Source of the DNA: Eucommia ulmoides
Taxonomy: Eukaryota > Streptophyta > Magnoliopsida > Garryales > Eucommiaceae
Direction: 5' to 3'
Assembly (NCBI GenBank): GCA_016647705.1
Contig: CM028335.1
Span: 9,438,905-9,502,904, forward strand
DNA: 64,000 bases
Shown here: in pieces, positions 35,045 to 45,500 of the stretch
Layout: every line of letters begins with the position of its first letter
How positions within the stretch are numbered: the stretch's first letter is position 1
Position numbers and translations under genes: made by a program
Notes under the pieces: generated by a model
The model's input: the letters and a program-made list of their open reading frames with translations, nothing else
What the model was told of the DNA's origin: nothing
Databases searched by the model: none

Positions 35045-35985
35045 AATCTACGATAGGTCTAGGGTCATATACCAGCTGAGAGTCAGTTTTTTCAATGATC
35101 ATCGGAACATCTTCAGGAATAGGTCTTCGTTCCGAATATGAACTCCCAACTTCTCCTTGTAGATAATGACATGTCATTCTAGGGAGGCAGTACCGTTAAA
35201 CTTTGTGAACTCCAAAACTATGAAGTTTTTCATATAAACCACCCGAGGAGGTGCTAACCGCTCCTTGTATGCCTTTTTTCTGTATGGATTCTCCATTTTC
35301 AATTCTTCTATAATTCTCTCTAATCTCTCTACTTTCAGAACCCAGGCCGAAAGGGGTCCATCTTTTTTCCTGTTTTCGATTTCAATGGTCGGGGCTAGTT
35401 AATTAGCATTCAAATTGTTAGGTGGAGTAACGAATCTCTCCGGGTGAATGAAGATCTGTGGTGTAGAAGGGACCGAGCCATCGAGCAAGGCCTGATAGAC
35501 ATACCCCTAGCTGGGATATGCTGGTGCTCCATAGGCAAGGGGATAAGGGCCTATCTAGGGTCCATAATAGACCAGTATCGTAAAGTTCAGGTCGACGTGG
35601 TTTGGATTCGACACTGAGTTCTCTATCCCAACATTTAGAGGGTTTCCATTTGGTGATTCAGTCACGGGAGTTCCACTGGACGGGGGAACAGGAACCTCCT
35701 GAGGTCGGTTAAGTTAGTTGATTTTTTCCCTCAACGTTTTAATGATTTCTTGCATTCGAGTCATCTAGGTCGTACGGCGAGATTCGGGATTGTCTTCCAA
35801 TGTTATCCTGGAATGAGTCTGGGCCCGACTGCGAGTGAAGACCAGACTTCAGATGGGGGTAACCGAAATTGCTTTTCTGCTCTCGTCTTATTCTTAGAAT
35901 AAACCCATTTATTAGTCTCACGTGGGTCTTAGGTAATCTTAAAATCCATTCAAGTTCGAAGTTCTCAATTCTGATGATGACCAAT
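35045..35985 (-). pseudogene. Gag, N-terminal half (Tat/Ogre element)
   Basis: The minus strand carries MTRMQEIIKTLREKINQLNR, a Pro-rich linker, ERLERIIEELKMENPYRKKA, then EFTKFNGTASLE-stop-HVIIYKEKLG and LTLSWYMTLDLS. These correspond to the FxKFxGxxDPxxHLxxYxxxM ... AxxWYxxLD gag core of Tat elements. A few in-frame stops. Confidence 0.82.
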
Positions 35986-36305
35986 CAAAACAAATAAAGA
36001 TTTGTGAAAATTCCTTTGTACTTCCTAAAACATCATCAATCCATCAAGTATGAAACCCCCTTCCATGTCTTGTATTTATAGAATCCTGTGGGGATAATAT
36101 GGATACAAGGTAACCGTACTTGTGTCAAAAGGTTTACAACAATATAAGAGCCCGAGAAAAAAGAAAAAGAAGAAGGAAAAAAAACATCACAACTTATTTA
36201 CAAAAATAGAAGGAAAGGATAACAAAATAAAATTTAACATTCGGACATGAATTAGATGGACTTATTTAGACATATTAAGCTCAACCCTCTAGCCATACTC
36301 CCCAA
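35986..36305. other. 5' untranslated part of the Tat/Ogre element
   Basis: Lies between the gag start and the 5' LTR. A-rich tract near 36155-36185. A worn primer site CCCCAAAAGAGTTGTCA (36300-36316) resembles the complement of the Arg-tRNA type TGGCGACTCC site. Confidence 0.5.
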
Positions 36306-38598
36306 AAGAGTTGTCATCTATCATTAGATTTAAATGGTGTGCTAGGTCATCAAATTTTCGAAAACAAATTTAAAAGGCCTAAGTAAAAATTGGCTCCAAA
36401 AAAATATGGTCAAAATAAAAACTCATTTAAAGGCTCAGGGGTCGGTTACACTTAGAAAGGTATTAGACACCCCAAGATGCCCGTCCGAAGACGGTACTTT
36501 ATATCCAATTAAATCTAATTAGTTTAGTCTGAATGTTTTATTTTATTTTGAAATCTTTTTCTTCTTATAAAATATTTTTTGGTATTTTTCAAAAATAAGA
36601 TAGGACAAGTTTGTGTATTTTTTGAAATTTTCTACCGGTATGACCTCTTATCAAATATCAAGGATTCGATAAGGATGGTCCCCGAGGTATTTATATATGT
36701 TTTGAGAAAGATTTTTTTAATATAAATGGGTAAACTAAAATATGTGAATAAGTGCGAAGATATGAATGCAAAAACTAGCATTATACGAATTCTATTTTAT
36801 TTATGCAAAGTGAACTAAAAAGCTAAAGGGTTTAATTTAAACATGCCGATACAAAATGATACGAATACGAGAATTAAATAGGAAGCACTACGTGAATTAA
36901 TGTGATTATGCATGAAAATTATTTAATTATTTAATATATAAAAATATTAGTGTACTTGTCATGACTAAATATAAAGAGGTAGCATGGATTATGAATTTAA
37001 AAAAATAGTGTAAGTGATGAAAGTGTCCTAAACATGTCGTCTAAGTGATACAAGAAATAAATATGTTAGATGGATAAAAAAAAATGTCCATTTTAAGTTT
37101 GTCCAATTAATTTTTTTTAAAAAAATCCCAACTTGAAATTCTCTCAAATTCTATGGATATAAGAATCGATGGAGGATCGCGAAACCGATTTTGCTCGAAT
37201 TAATCTTTTTAAAACTTAAGTGGAATCCCACGAAAAGATTTAGCGAGGGAAGATATTTCCTAAAATTAATCGATTCTAAATTCCAATCTAGTTGGGGAAT
37301 GGAAATGAAGTCACAGAAAACTCTCTCACGATTTATCGAATTATCAAATTCATCTTAAAGTTCGTAAGGATTAATTCCTACAAATTGAGATTTTATTATT
37401 TTTTGAATTTTATTTTATTTTTATTTTTTTTAGGGTTTTGATAACAAGAATGAAAATAAAATAAAAAAATACAAAAAAATAAATAATGGAAAACATCATT
37501 CACCTAACGCACGGGAATTAAATTTAAGCACAAGAAACTCACCCCGCCGTTTTCATTGGATAATCGAACGACTTACTTTTTCAATTTTTCTTTTTATGAA
37601 TTGTAATGAAAAAAAAAATGCACAAATAAAATATAAAAAAATAGCAAGATATGGGTGTTCTCATCTAAACACCCAAAGGTTCAGATTGAGAATGGAAAAC
37701 CTCATCCCGGCATTTTTCATCAAGACAATTAAAAGAAATAAAGTTTGTAGGAATTTAAATTGCGAAGAAAATAAAATAAACTAAAAAATTAAATGAAAAC
37801 ATACTTGTTCTAGGCCAAGAATCCCAATGCTCAGGTTTTCCATCTCTTGCAGACGGCTTCTCGAAAGAGTTTTGAGAATCACTCTTCTAGGGATGGCTCC
37901 TCACAATTTTCGAATGAATAAACTAGGAGGAGAGGGACCCTATTTATAAGAAAGGATAGGGCGTGAAAAACACAAAGAAACCCTAAAAACTAGGTCTAAC
38001 CGCCTAAGTCCAATCCAAGTTCGACTGGGATAGGATAAAAAAATGGCATTCTATGGTTGCGGGCGCATGAAATCACGCGCCCAATCACCACCACCTGAAA
38101 CGTGGCAAAAAGAATGGTCCTCACTCTACTTTTTTTTTTTTTGTGGCTATCATGACAAAAAGGGGGGCCCACATCACAAACTCTCTTTCTCTCTCTGCAC
38201 ACACACATAGGTAGACAGGTAAAAAGGAGGGTCACCTACACACACACACACACGATTCTCTCTCTCACACACACATACACACACTCATGGTTCTCTCTCT
38301 CTCTCTCTCTTTCTCTCGATTCTCTCTCTGTCTCTCCTTCTCTTGCCTCACAGTTTTGTCAAGGGCAGGCCCCTCCCCTGTTTAACTTCTCTCTCTCTTT
38401 CTCTCTTTCTTTTATTCCCATTTACTACCCTTTTTCTCCTTCTTTCAATTTTCCCTCTTTCTTTTATTTCCCTTTTCTTTTTCTTTTTTTTTGTATTTTC
38501 TAGAAATAAAATAAAATAAAGGATAAGTTAAATAAAATAAAATTAACTATAAAATAAAGCATAATTTGTTGCGGGGTGATCAAAATGTCGTGTCTACA
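36306..38598 (-). repeat. 5' LTR of the Tat/Ogre element
   Basis: About 2.3 kb, homologous along its whole length to 21822-24888 but lacking the MITE and the (AT)n tract. Ends TGTCTACA on the plus strand. CT and CA microsatellites (38178-38340) occur at the same relative place in both LTRs. Confidence 0.88.
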
Positions 38599-38613
38599 AT
38601 TATTATTTAAACC

Positions 38614-38800
38614 TTTTTAAGAACATTCGTAAATTTAAGTCCCTAATAGTTATAAAATAGGCATGGATGGACATTTGTTCCTCTATATAAAAATAAATAA
38701 CCCTAACCCTAATGTTACTTCATTTTCTTGGATGAAATTTTGTGAACCCTTAAGTGAAGGTCGTGGCCTCCATTCTCATATAAGACATTTGAAATTCATA
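38614..38800. other. Flank with telo-box repeat
   Basis: Host-side flank of the Tat/Ogre element. ATAACCCTAACCCTAATG at 38698-38715 holds two telo-box-like AACCCTAA units. It may be a promoter relic of the gene fragment that follows. Confidence 0.4.
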
Positions 38801-38804
38801 TTAG

Positions 38805-39125
38805 GATTCACCATCTCCAGGGGCTTGAAGAATTGCAGATAGGTGATGTGCCAAGACTGATATTCAAGATAAAGTGGAAAGGCCCAAAAAACAATGCTCT
38901 GAGCTCCTTGAGAAAAAGGGTGAGAAAGAATTTTACAAGAGCATAATTGATTAATGATAATGGGGATGTTGAATGGAATGAGGACTTTCAGTTTATCCGC
39001 AATTTTTTGATGAACAAGGCAGGCGACTTTCATTCTTTGGAGGTTGCTTTTACAGTGTTTGATCTTTCGATTCAAGGACCACAGAGTAAGGTCCCATTTG
39101 TTGCAACGACATCTAGCATCGGTCA
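38805..39125 (+). pseudogene. NT-C2 (EEIG1/EHBP1-type) domain gene fragment
   Basis: Plus-strand translation gives LQIGDVPRLIFKIKWKGPKN, SLRKRVRKNFTRA, a stop, then NDNGDVEWNEDFQFI and DFHSLEVAFTVFDLSIQGPQ followed by SKVPFVATTS. This is the pattern of the N-terminal C2 domain of plant EEIG1/EHBP1-like proteins (KWKGPK ... RNFT ... G-V-W-EEF ... F...VF-G---KVPVVG). An in-frame stop splits it, and the sequence after VATTS loses similarity. It looks like a truncated relic, perhaps moved by a transposon. The intact proteins are membrane-associated adaptors. Homology is from memory. Confidence 0.65.
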
Positions 39126-39129
39126 TCCA

Positions 39130-39560
39130 AATATACGTGTCCTCAGTCGTTCGTTCTCAGTCGCTCGTTCTCTGTCGTTTACTGTTATCTTTCCCACCTT
39201 CGATTATCCACCGCCTTCGTCCTCTACCTAGAGTTCATTATTGTGCTCTCTTTCTCTCTCTCCAGATCTGGAATTTTCTAGATCTGGTTTGAATGTTCAT
39301 GTTAAATTCTCCATTGTCTTTTCCACTGCCTTCGTCCACCGCTGTTAATCCAGCACCGATCGTCTAGATCTGTACATCCTCAGTCATTCATTCTCAGCCA
39401 TTCTCCGTCGTTTACCGTTGTCCTTTCCACCACCAATTATCGACAGCCTTCGTCCTCAACCCAGAGTTCATCGTCATGCTCTTTCTCTCTCTCTCTGTAT
39501 CTTTCTATTTCCAAATGTGGTTTGAATATTCAAGTTGAATGTTCATGTAAAATACCCAGA
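39130..39560 (+). repeat. Duplicated CT-rich block
   Basis: 39140-39300 and about 39378-39560 repeat CCTCAGTC(G/A)TTC, TCTCAGTC/TCTCAGCC, GTCGTTTACTGTT/GTCGTTTACCGTT, CCTTCGTCCTC, CAGAGTTCAT and the CTCTCTTTCTCTCTC run, about 240 bp apart. Unclassified repeat. Confidence 0.75.
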
Positions 39561-40085
39561 TATGAATGGTCATTCACAGTGTTTGGTTTAATGGACGCTC
39601 ATTTGTGATTTGTTGAATGTTCATGTAGATTTTGTTAGATTTGTTTTAATTTTATTAATTTTTGTGAAGTTTTTTGTTTATTTAGGTGAATGTTCTTTTT
39701 GTTGATCTTAGATTTTTTTCACATTTCTTGTTTTGTTTTTTGTGAACATTTACACAGGGTTTTAGAGGTGTATAATTTAGTTTTCAGGGTGAATGTGTCA
39801 TTTATGATTCACAAATGTTTATGCCGATTTTGTTTTTATTGATCTCTAGGGGGGTTTCGATATCTTGATTTGTTGTTCGTGGTATTTTGGGTGAACGTTC
39901 TTATGGTTTGATGAAATGTTCACACCAATTTATTTTTTGTTTATCTTTGTTCTTTTCGATTTTTTTGATTTCGGGTGGTTTTGGTGAAGGTTCATACCAA
40001 GAGTGTATTTTGTTGATTTGTTCACTAAATAACAATGAACATTCACAATAGCATAATCAAAGTTAAAATGTATTAAAAATGTTTA
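39561..40085. other. AT-rich stretch with GAATGTTCA motifs
   Basis: No gene. GAATGTTCA(C/T) and its complement recur irregularly, as they do at 58530-58990. Confidence 0.5.
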
Positions 40086-40093
40086 AAAATAGC

Positions 40094-40727
40094 TAGTGAT
40101 GTCAATGGTCCAAGTTCAGCTCGATTTCATATAAAACTAAAACTAAAATCGTTAAACATATATGAAACCAAAACCAAAACTACGAAACCGTTTAAGATTT
40201 TTAAATTTTATAAAAAATCAAAACCAAAACCTAAAAACGATGACTTGACGAAGACGGTGATGAAGAAGTGAGAGAGCGAACGAAGATGAGAGGTGGAGTC
40301 ACCGAGTCAAAGAGATAGTCGAGAGATAAAAGGATGAGGAGATGACTGAATCACTGAACAGGAGAGAAAAGGAAAAGAACAGAGGAAACTTGAGAACGAA
40401 CATAGCAAAATGAAACAAAAACCTTAGCAGCCACCTATAAGTATATATATACACTTGGGTCAAAAGTGTAAATAAATAAATAAAAAATAGGGATTAAATT
40501 GTAAATACTAAATAAATAATAAATAATGTATATGTGTGTGTGTGTGTCGGTTACACGGTTCGGTTTCGTGGTTCAGTTACGCAGTTACTATCTCAAAAGC
40601 AAAATCAAAGTCAAAACCGTTTTGATTGTTAAATTTGAAACCAAAACCATTTACTCAGTTTCAAAATCGAACCGCTCGATTCAATTTTATTCGGTTACCC
40701 ATCGATTTAGTTTTTTTGTCATCCCTA
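40094..40727. mobile_element. hAT-type MITE, 634 bp
   Basis: Ends TAGTGATGTCAA and TTTGTCATCCCTA are inverted repeats with mismatches. The flanking 8-mers AAAATAGC (40086-40093) and AAAATAAC (40728-40735) agree at 7 of 8 positions, the hAT duplication length. The interior repeats AAACC(A/G)AAACC words and their complement CGGTTTCGTGG. No transposase. Confidence 0.75.
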
Positions 40728-40735
40728 AAAATAAC

Positions 40736-41100
40736 AGAATAAAAATATGAATGTTCACTTTTTGATTTTTTAATACAATAACATTGTACATAAATAATGA
40801 AAAAAAATATGGACAAAGAATATAAGATTATTTTTTTAAAAAAATTGAGGACTAAAGATTTTATTATGGTAATTAGGGATCTATTTTCTAATTTATATAT
40901 TTGTTAAGGGTTATATAATAAATTTTAAAAAATGGTGAAGTTAAGTATCAAAAGACATTGACAATAGCAAATTAAAACCAATGGTAATTTCGTGGCTTAA
41001 AATAAAATAAAAATAAAAATAATTAAAAAAAATAGATATAAATAATTTATTGATCCTAATTTTCAATTTATAGTTATAAAATAGCCCCTTTTTCCCAGCA
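40736..41100. other. AT-rich upstream region of the kinase gene
   Basis: Nothing recognisable. Likely distal promoter of the downstream kinase gene. Confidence 0.4.
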
Positions 41101-41634
41101 TCCACAAAAAATGCTTACTTTACAGTTTCCACTTTCCAACAGCTTTGTTTAATTGTCCCCAAAATTCTTTGGCTTCACCTGTCTCGCCATTGACCTATTC
41201 TCACACTTCAATGGTAGACTTTTCCACCTACGAAGCAACCTCTCTCTCTCTCTCTCTCTCTCGTCTCTCTGCCCCGCGGGGTCCTTTTCTCAATGGCCGC
41301 CTTCACACCTGGTCTCGTTCGGAATCACAGTTATCTGTGCATATGTACACGCGTCTATCGTAAAATTGACTGTATTTAATACGCATAATCGGCATTAGCG
41401 TATAACTTTTTTTCCGTTGCCTTTACTTCATCTTCTGGCTGGAAAGCGATTTGCCGCTAGTTCCGTGTCGAGACTGCCGTCGTTAGGTCATGCAACTCAC
41501 TCGCCCGTCTCTGCTCCTTTTCCGGGTTCTTTCGCTCGCGACGCGATTCTCTTGAAATTCATCAAAACTTTGGGATTTCGCCATTCGCGGAAGCATCTGC
41601 TTAAGTTTCTCCAGTCAGATTGAGAAATTTTGAG
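41101..41634 (+). promoter_or_regulatory. Promoter-proximal / 5' UTR exon of the kinase gene
   Basis: GC content rises and a CT microsatellite lies at 41242-41266, usual for plant 5' leaders. The block ends GAG|GTACGT at 41634, a strong donor. The matching acceptor TTTTTTGCAG is at 42569, just before the start codon. The transcription start cannot be placed. Short open frames here (for example 41145-41363) would be upstream ORFs or chance. Confidence 0.55.
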
Positions 41635-42009
41635 GTACGTTTTATCAAATTTTAGGTGCAATTTTATGATCAACGAAGAGCACAGCCAAGTGCTTAAGTT
41701 TAGGGTTTCTAAATTTTGCTGGTAAATCACATAAACATCTATATGTAATAGGATAGAAGACAGATTTTTCCTTTTAGAAGGTATGAATTTAGAGGAAAAA
41801 TATATTTATTGCAATGGAAATGCTTAAATCCGTTGATTTAAAATTCATCCATCCAAATGGAGCTTAGAATTATGTGAATTCCTTTTATTTGGAAACATTT
41901 ATGTTTGAAGTCTTGGGTAAAGTGAAATTACATCAATAAAATTCTAGTTTCAAGAAATATACTCAACCACAAATTTGCAAATGATAGGATTTTAAAATTC
42001 AAATTTTCA

Positions 42010-42478
42010 GGTGGCGTTTGGTTAGTGTTTATGTTTTCACTTCCGATAAATTGGGATGGGATGGAAATTCTGTTTTCGTTCTGAAATATTTCGGTAATAG
42101 GAACATGTTTAATCATTTTCGTGAAATTGTTTCTTTTAATTTATGAGAACAGAAACAAGAAGCGAAGTATGTTTGGTTGCAACATTTATTCTTTTTTCCT
42201 TTAAATGTATGTTGGCCGGCGCGGCGGCGACTGTGGCCGAGTGGTGGTGGCCAGGTAGTGGTGGTAGTCAGCGAGATGATAGTGGGAATAGTGTTTTGGG
42301 AGTAAATAGAAATTAATATTTTTTATTTCTCAGATTTTGAATTTAGGAAATAATCCCAAATTACTCCCAAAATTTTGGGAACAAAAACATATTTACCAAA
42401 GGTGTTTCTGTACATTAATCCCAAAATATTGGGAGCGGGAACAAGAATCAGGGAACAGAAACAGTAACCATCGTTTCT
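42010..42478. mobile_element. MITE in the kinase 5' UTR intron
   Basis: Starts GGTGGCGTTTGGTTAGTGTT and ends in the worn complement ACAGAAACAGTAACCATCG. The interior has the GGAACAGAAAC-type words and a small GC-rich core (42214-42260) seen in the other members of this family in the window. The right border is approximate. Confidence 0.6.
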
Positions 42479-42585
42479 GAATTCCATTGAAAGTTATCAA
42501 ATTCCTTATCCAAGCGCACCCTTTAAGTTTTTGTTTTTTTTTTTCTGCCCAATCAAAAATTTTTTGCAGGGTGGGGCTTGTGGCT

Positions 42586-45500
42586 ATGATGTGTTTCCGG
42601 TTCTCCAATGGAGAAAAGAAAGATGAACCCAAGACGACAAAATCAATTTCGGTTCAAAATTCCAATTCTGGATTTGCGGATATTGAGATTAGACAATCTG
42701 GGTCCGAACTCAATTCACTGAATGTATCAGAAACTAGCACCGAATCCATGAGAAGAACCCAATTTCCGAGTTTATCACAGGCTCCGAGCAATCTCCGAGT
42801 CTTTGCATTTTCAGAGCTGAAGGCGGCAACCAGGAATTTCAGCCGTTCCACCAAGATCGGTGAGGGTGGTTTTGGGTGTGTTTACAAGACTGTGGTCAAG
42901 AGTTGTGAAGATCCACTTAAAACGATTGATGTTGCCGTAAAACAACTGGGTAGAAGAGGACAGCAGGCAAGTTCCCATTATCATGCTTTTTCTTGTTCTA
43001 TTTTAGGTAAGTTTTGTTGGCTTTCTTATGATTTTGGCAATATGAGGTGCTGCTTTTTGGGTTTTGGAAAACAACTTAGGCAATGTTTGGGAGCACAGAA
43101 TTCAAGGCTTGGAATTGGAATTGGATAAAAATGCATGCAAATTTGTAGTCTTTAACATGCATGTATGCATTTCAAATTGCAATCCATAGGCTCCACTTCC
43201 GTGAAACCAAACATCACCTTCGTGTTGCGTTTATCCCATATCGGATGTGGAAAGGGTTGGTGGTCAGGTTATAATTGTGAGGGAAAGCCTCGCCTCATGA
43301 GCTAGTTTTTTGGGTTGAGAGAGGCCCAAAAACATCATACACTGGTATCAGAGTCCAGGTTTGAACAACTCTAGCCCAATAACCACAAAGGAAGAGATTA
43401 GTCGAGGGTTAGCTGACCATAGGCCTGATGTGCAAGGACGAGATTGTTGGGTTTATCTTACATCAGATGTGGAATGGGTTGGTGGTCGGGTTATAAATGT
43501 GAGGGCAAGCCTCAAGTCATCAGCTAGCTTTTGGGGTTGAGAAAGGCTCAAGACACATCCGATGTGGGATAAACCCAACACTTGGTGGCATTTGGAAGCA
43601 CGGAATAGGAGTTTTGGAATATTTAAATGCAACCAAACATTACCTTAGAACAAAAACAGAAAAGGAGAAACAAGGCAAAGAATACATGCTCGTGGTCTTA
43701 TCATAGAAACTTGTTAGAAAAGTCTGGGATCAGAATAGAAATTTCTTTTGTTTCTCATTTTCTGATTCTGTTCTAAGTTTCCTGGGAATAGGAACAAGAA
43801 CCAAAACGGAAGCACTAATCAAATGGGACCTAATATTCTGTACGAGTCAGTTTTTTTGTTTTTTGTGCAAACGGAACCCATAAAAAAAAAAAAAGCACGA
43901 TGTATGAAATTGGATTCTTCTTTTTTATATGCATCAAATGAAAAATTGTCTTAGAGCCATATTTTTTTAACATAAATCAACATCAACCATCATTCATGGT
44001 AGTTACATTGCACTTCCAGCTTGTAATGAACTTGCAACTTAAGATTATGATGTTTGGATTAGGTATTTGAAGAACGCGAAATGGGATTTGTAAAATTTTC
44101 TTTAGTCTAAAGATAAATTTTACAAATCCCGGCTTCAGAATCAAATTCTTTTTTCAAATCCCTCACCCAAAAAAACCCTAAAACCTCTTTATAGCACATT
44201 CTCAGAAAATTGGAGCAGAAACAGAAAATCAGAAACAGCAAAAAAAGAAAGTACTTTTCTATTCTGTTATGTTATGTTCTCAAATAGGTTGTATTTTATG
44301 TTCTCATTTTTAGAGAATTTCTGGGAACAGAATATAAACACACTTTTTTTAAAAGAAAAAAAAATCTGTTTCTGTTCCAAGTTTTCCACTAACCGAAGCA
44401 AGGAATTAAAAACTAAAACACTAATAAAACACAAGGGTAATTTCCAGCACTTGTTCCATCATATTTATGCGTGAATTGAAAGTTTCATAAAATGAGTTTC
44501 TATAATTATTTGAGACCAGAAACGTTTCTTTCTCCATGTATTTATTTCAGCTCCCACTTTGATTTTTCCGGCAGGGTCACAAAGAATGGGTGACGGAAGT
44601 CAACGTACTCGGGATTGTTGAACATCCAAACCTCGTTAAGCTACTGGGCTACTGTGCCGAGGATGATGAAAGAGGAATTCAACGGCTCCTAATTTACGAA
44701 TACATGCCCAATGGAAGCGTGGAGGACCATCTATCCTCAAGGTCAGAGACACGGCTATTGTGGCCCATGCGACTCAAGATAGCACAAGATGCAGCTCGTG
44801 GCTTAACTTATCTACATGAAGAAATGGATTTTCAGGTAATTCTACCTTTTTTACTCCCAAGGTAGTGTTCGGTTGCATGGACGGAATTAGACGGAATTAG
44901 AAACGAATGCATATAAATTTCTACTTTTTCAAGTTCTCTTCCTTTTTTTGGCTCTATAAATCCGAGAACATGTTTTGAGTCTTGTGTGGCGTTATGTAAT
45001 TGTAGATCATCTTCAGAGATTTCAAATCTTCGAACATTCTTCTAGATGAGCAATGGAATGCTAAGCTCTCAGACTTTGGTATGGCCAGGTTGGGCCCACC
45101 AGAAGGACTAACGCACGTTTCAACTGCGGTAATGTTGCCTTATTATACTTATGTATATTGAACTGCTTAGGGGGGCATTTGTTTAGTGTTTTGTTCCCCA
45201 AAAAAATGAAAAAAATTGAAATCTTGGAACAATTATTACCTGCAAATAATATATGACACTAAATGGTAATGTGGGAACAGAACAAAAACACCAAACGAAC
45301 ACCACCTAAGGTGATATTTGGTTAGTGTGTTTTTGTTTTAATTTTTCGTTCATAAAAAAAATTAGAACATAATGGAAAATTAAAAACAGAAAACCTACTA
45401 CTTTTTTGGTGTAGATTTCTAGGATGAATATGGGAAGGCTTCTTTTATATCTTTTTCTGTGTTTCTGTTCCTGCTCCTGTTGTTTTTTTACAAAAAAAAA

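Larger units (their letters stand above)
21822..38598 (-). mobile_element. Ty3/gypsy retrotransposon, Tat/Ogre lineage, minus strand
   Basis: Two diverged long terminal repeats (about 21822-24888 and 36306-38598) enclose a minus-strand gag-pol order: gag (35.8-31.9 kb), zinc knuckle, protease, RT, RNase H, a second RNase H, then integrase (27.3-26.6 kb). The right LTR starts TGTAGACACGACATTTTGATC on the minus strand. AAAGAGGGACAAC precedes the left LTR as a polypurine tract, both typical of Ogre-like elements. A degraded primer site resembling the Arg-tRNA type TGGCGACTCC lies near 36300-36316. Stops, frameshifts and lost catalytic residues show that it is dead. It contains a solo LTR (32237-35039) and a MITE (23892-24531). 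Confidence 0.85.

Noticed and set aside
38698..38715. Telomere-like CCCTAACCCTAA
   Set aside because: Only two units; plant promoters often contain telo-boxes, so a chromosome end or fusion is not supported.
42487..42585. Upstream in-frame ATG extending the kinase N-terminus by 33 residues
   Set aside because: The stretch lies before a strong TTTTTTGCAG acceptor and has no family counterpart, whereas MMCFRF matches the family start.
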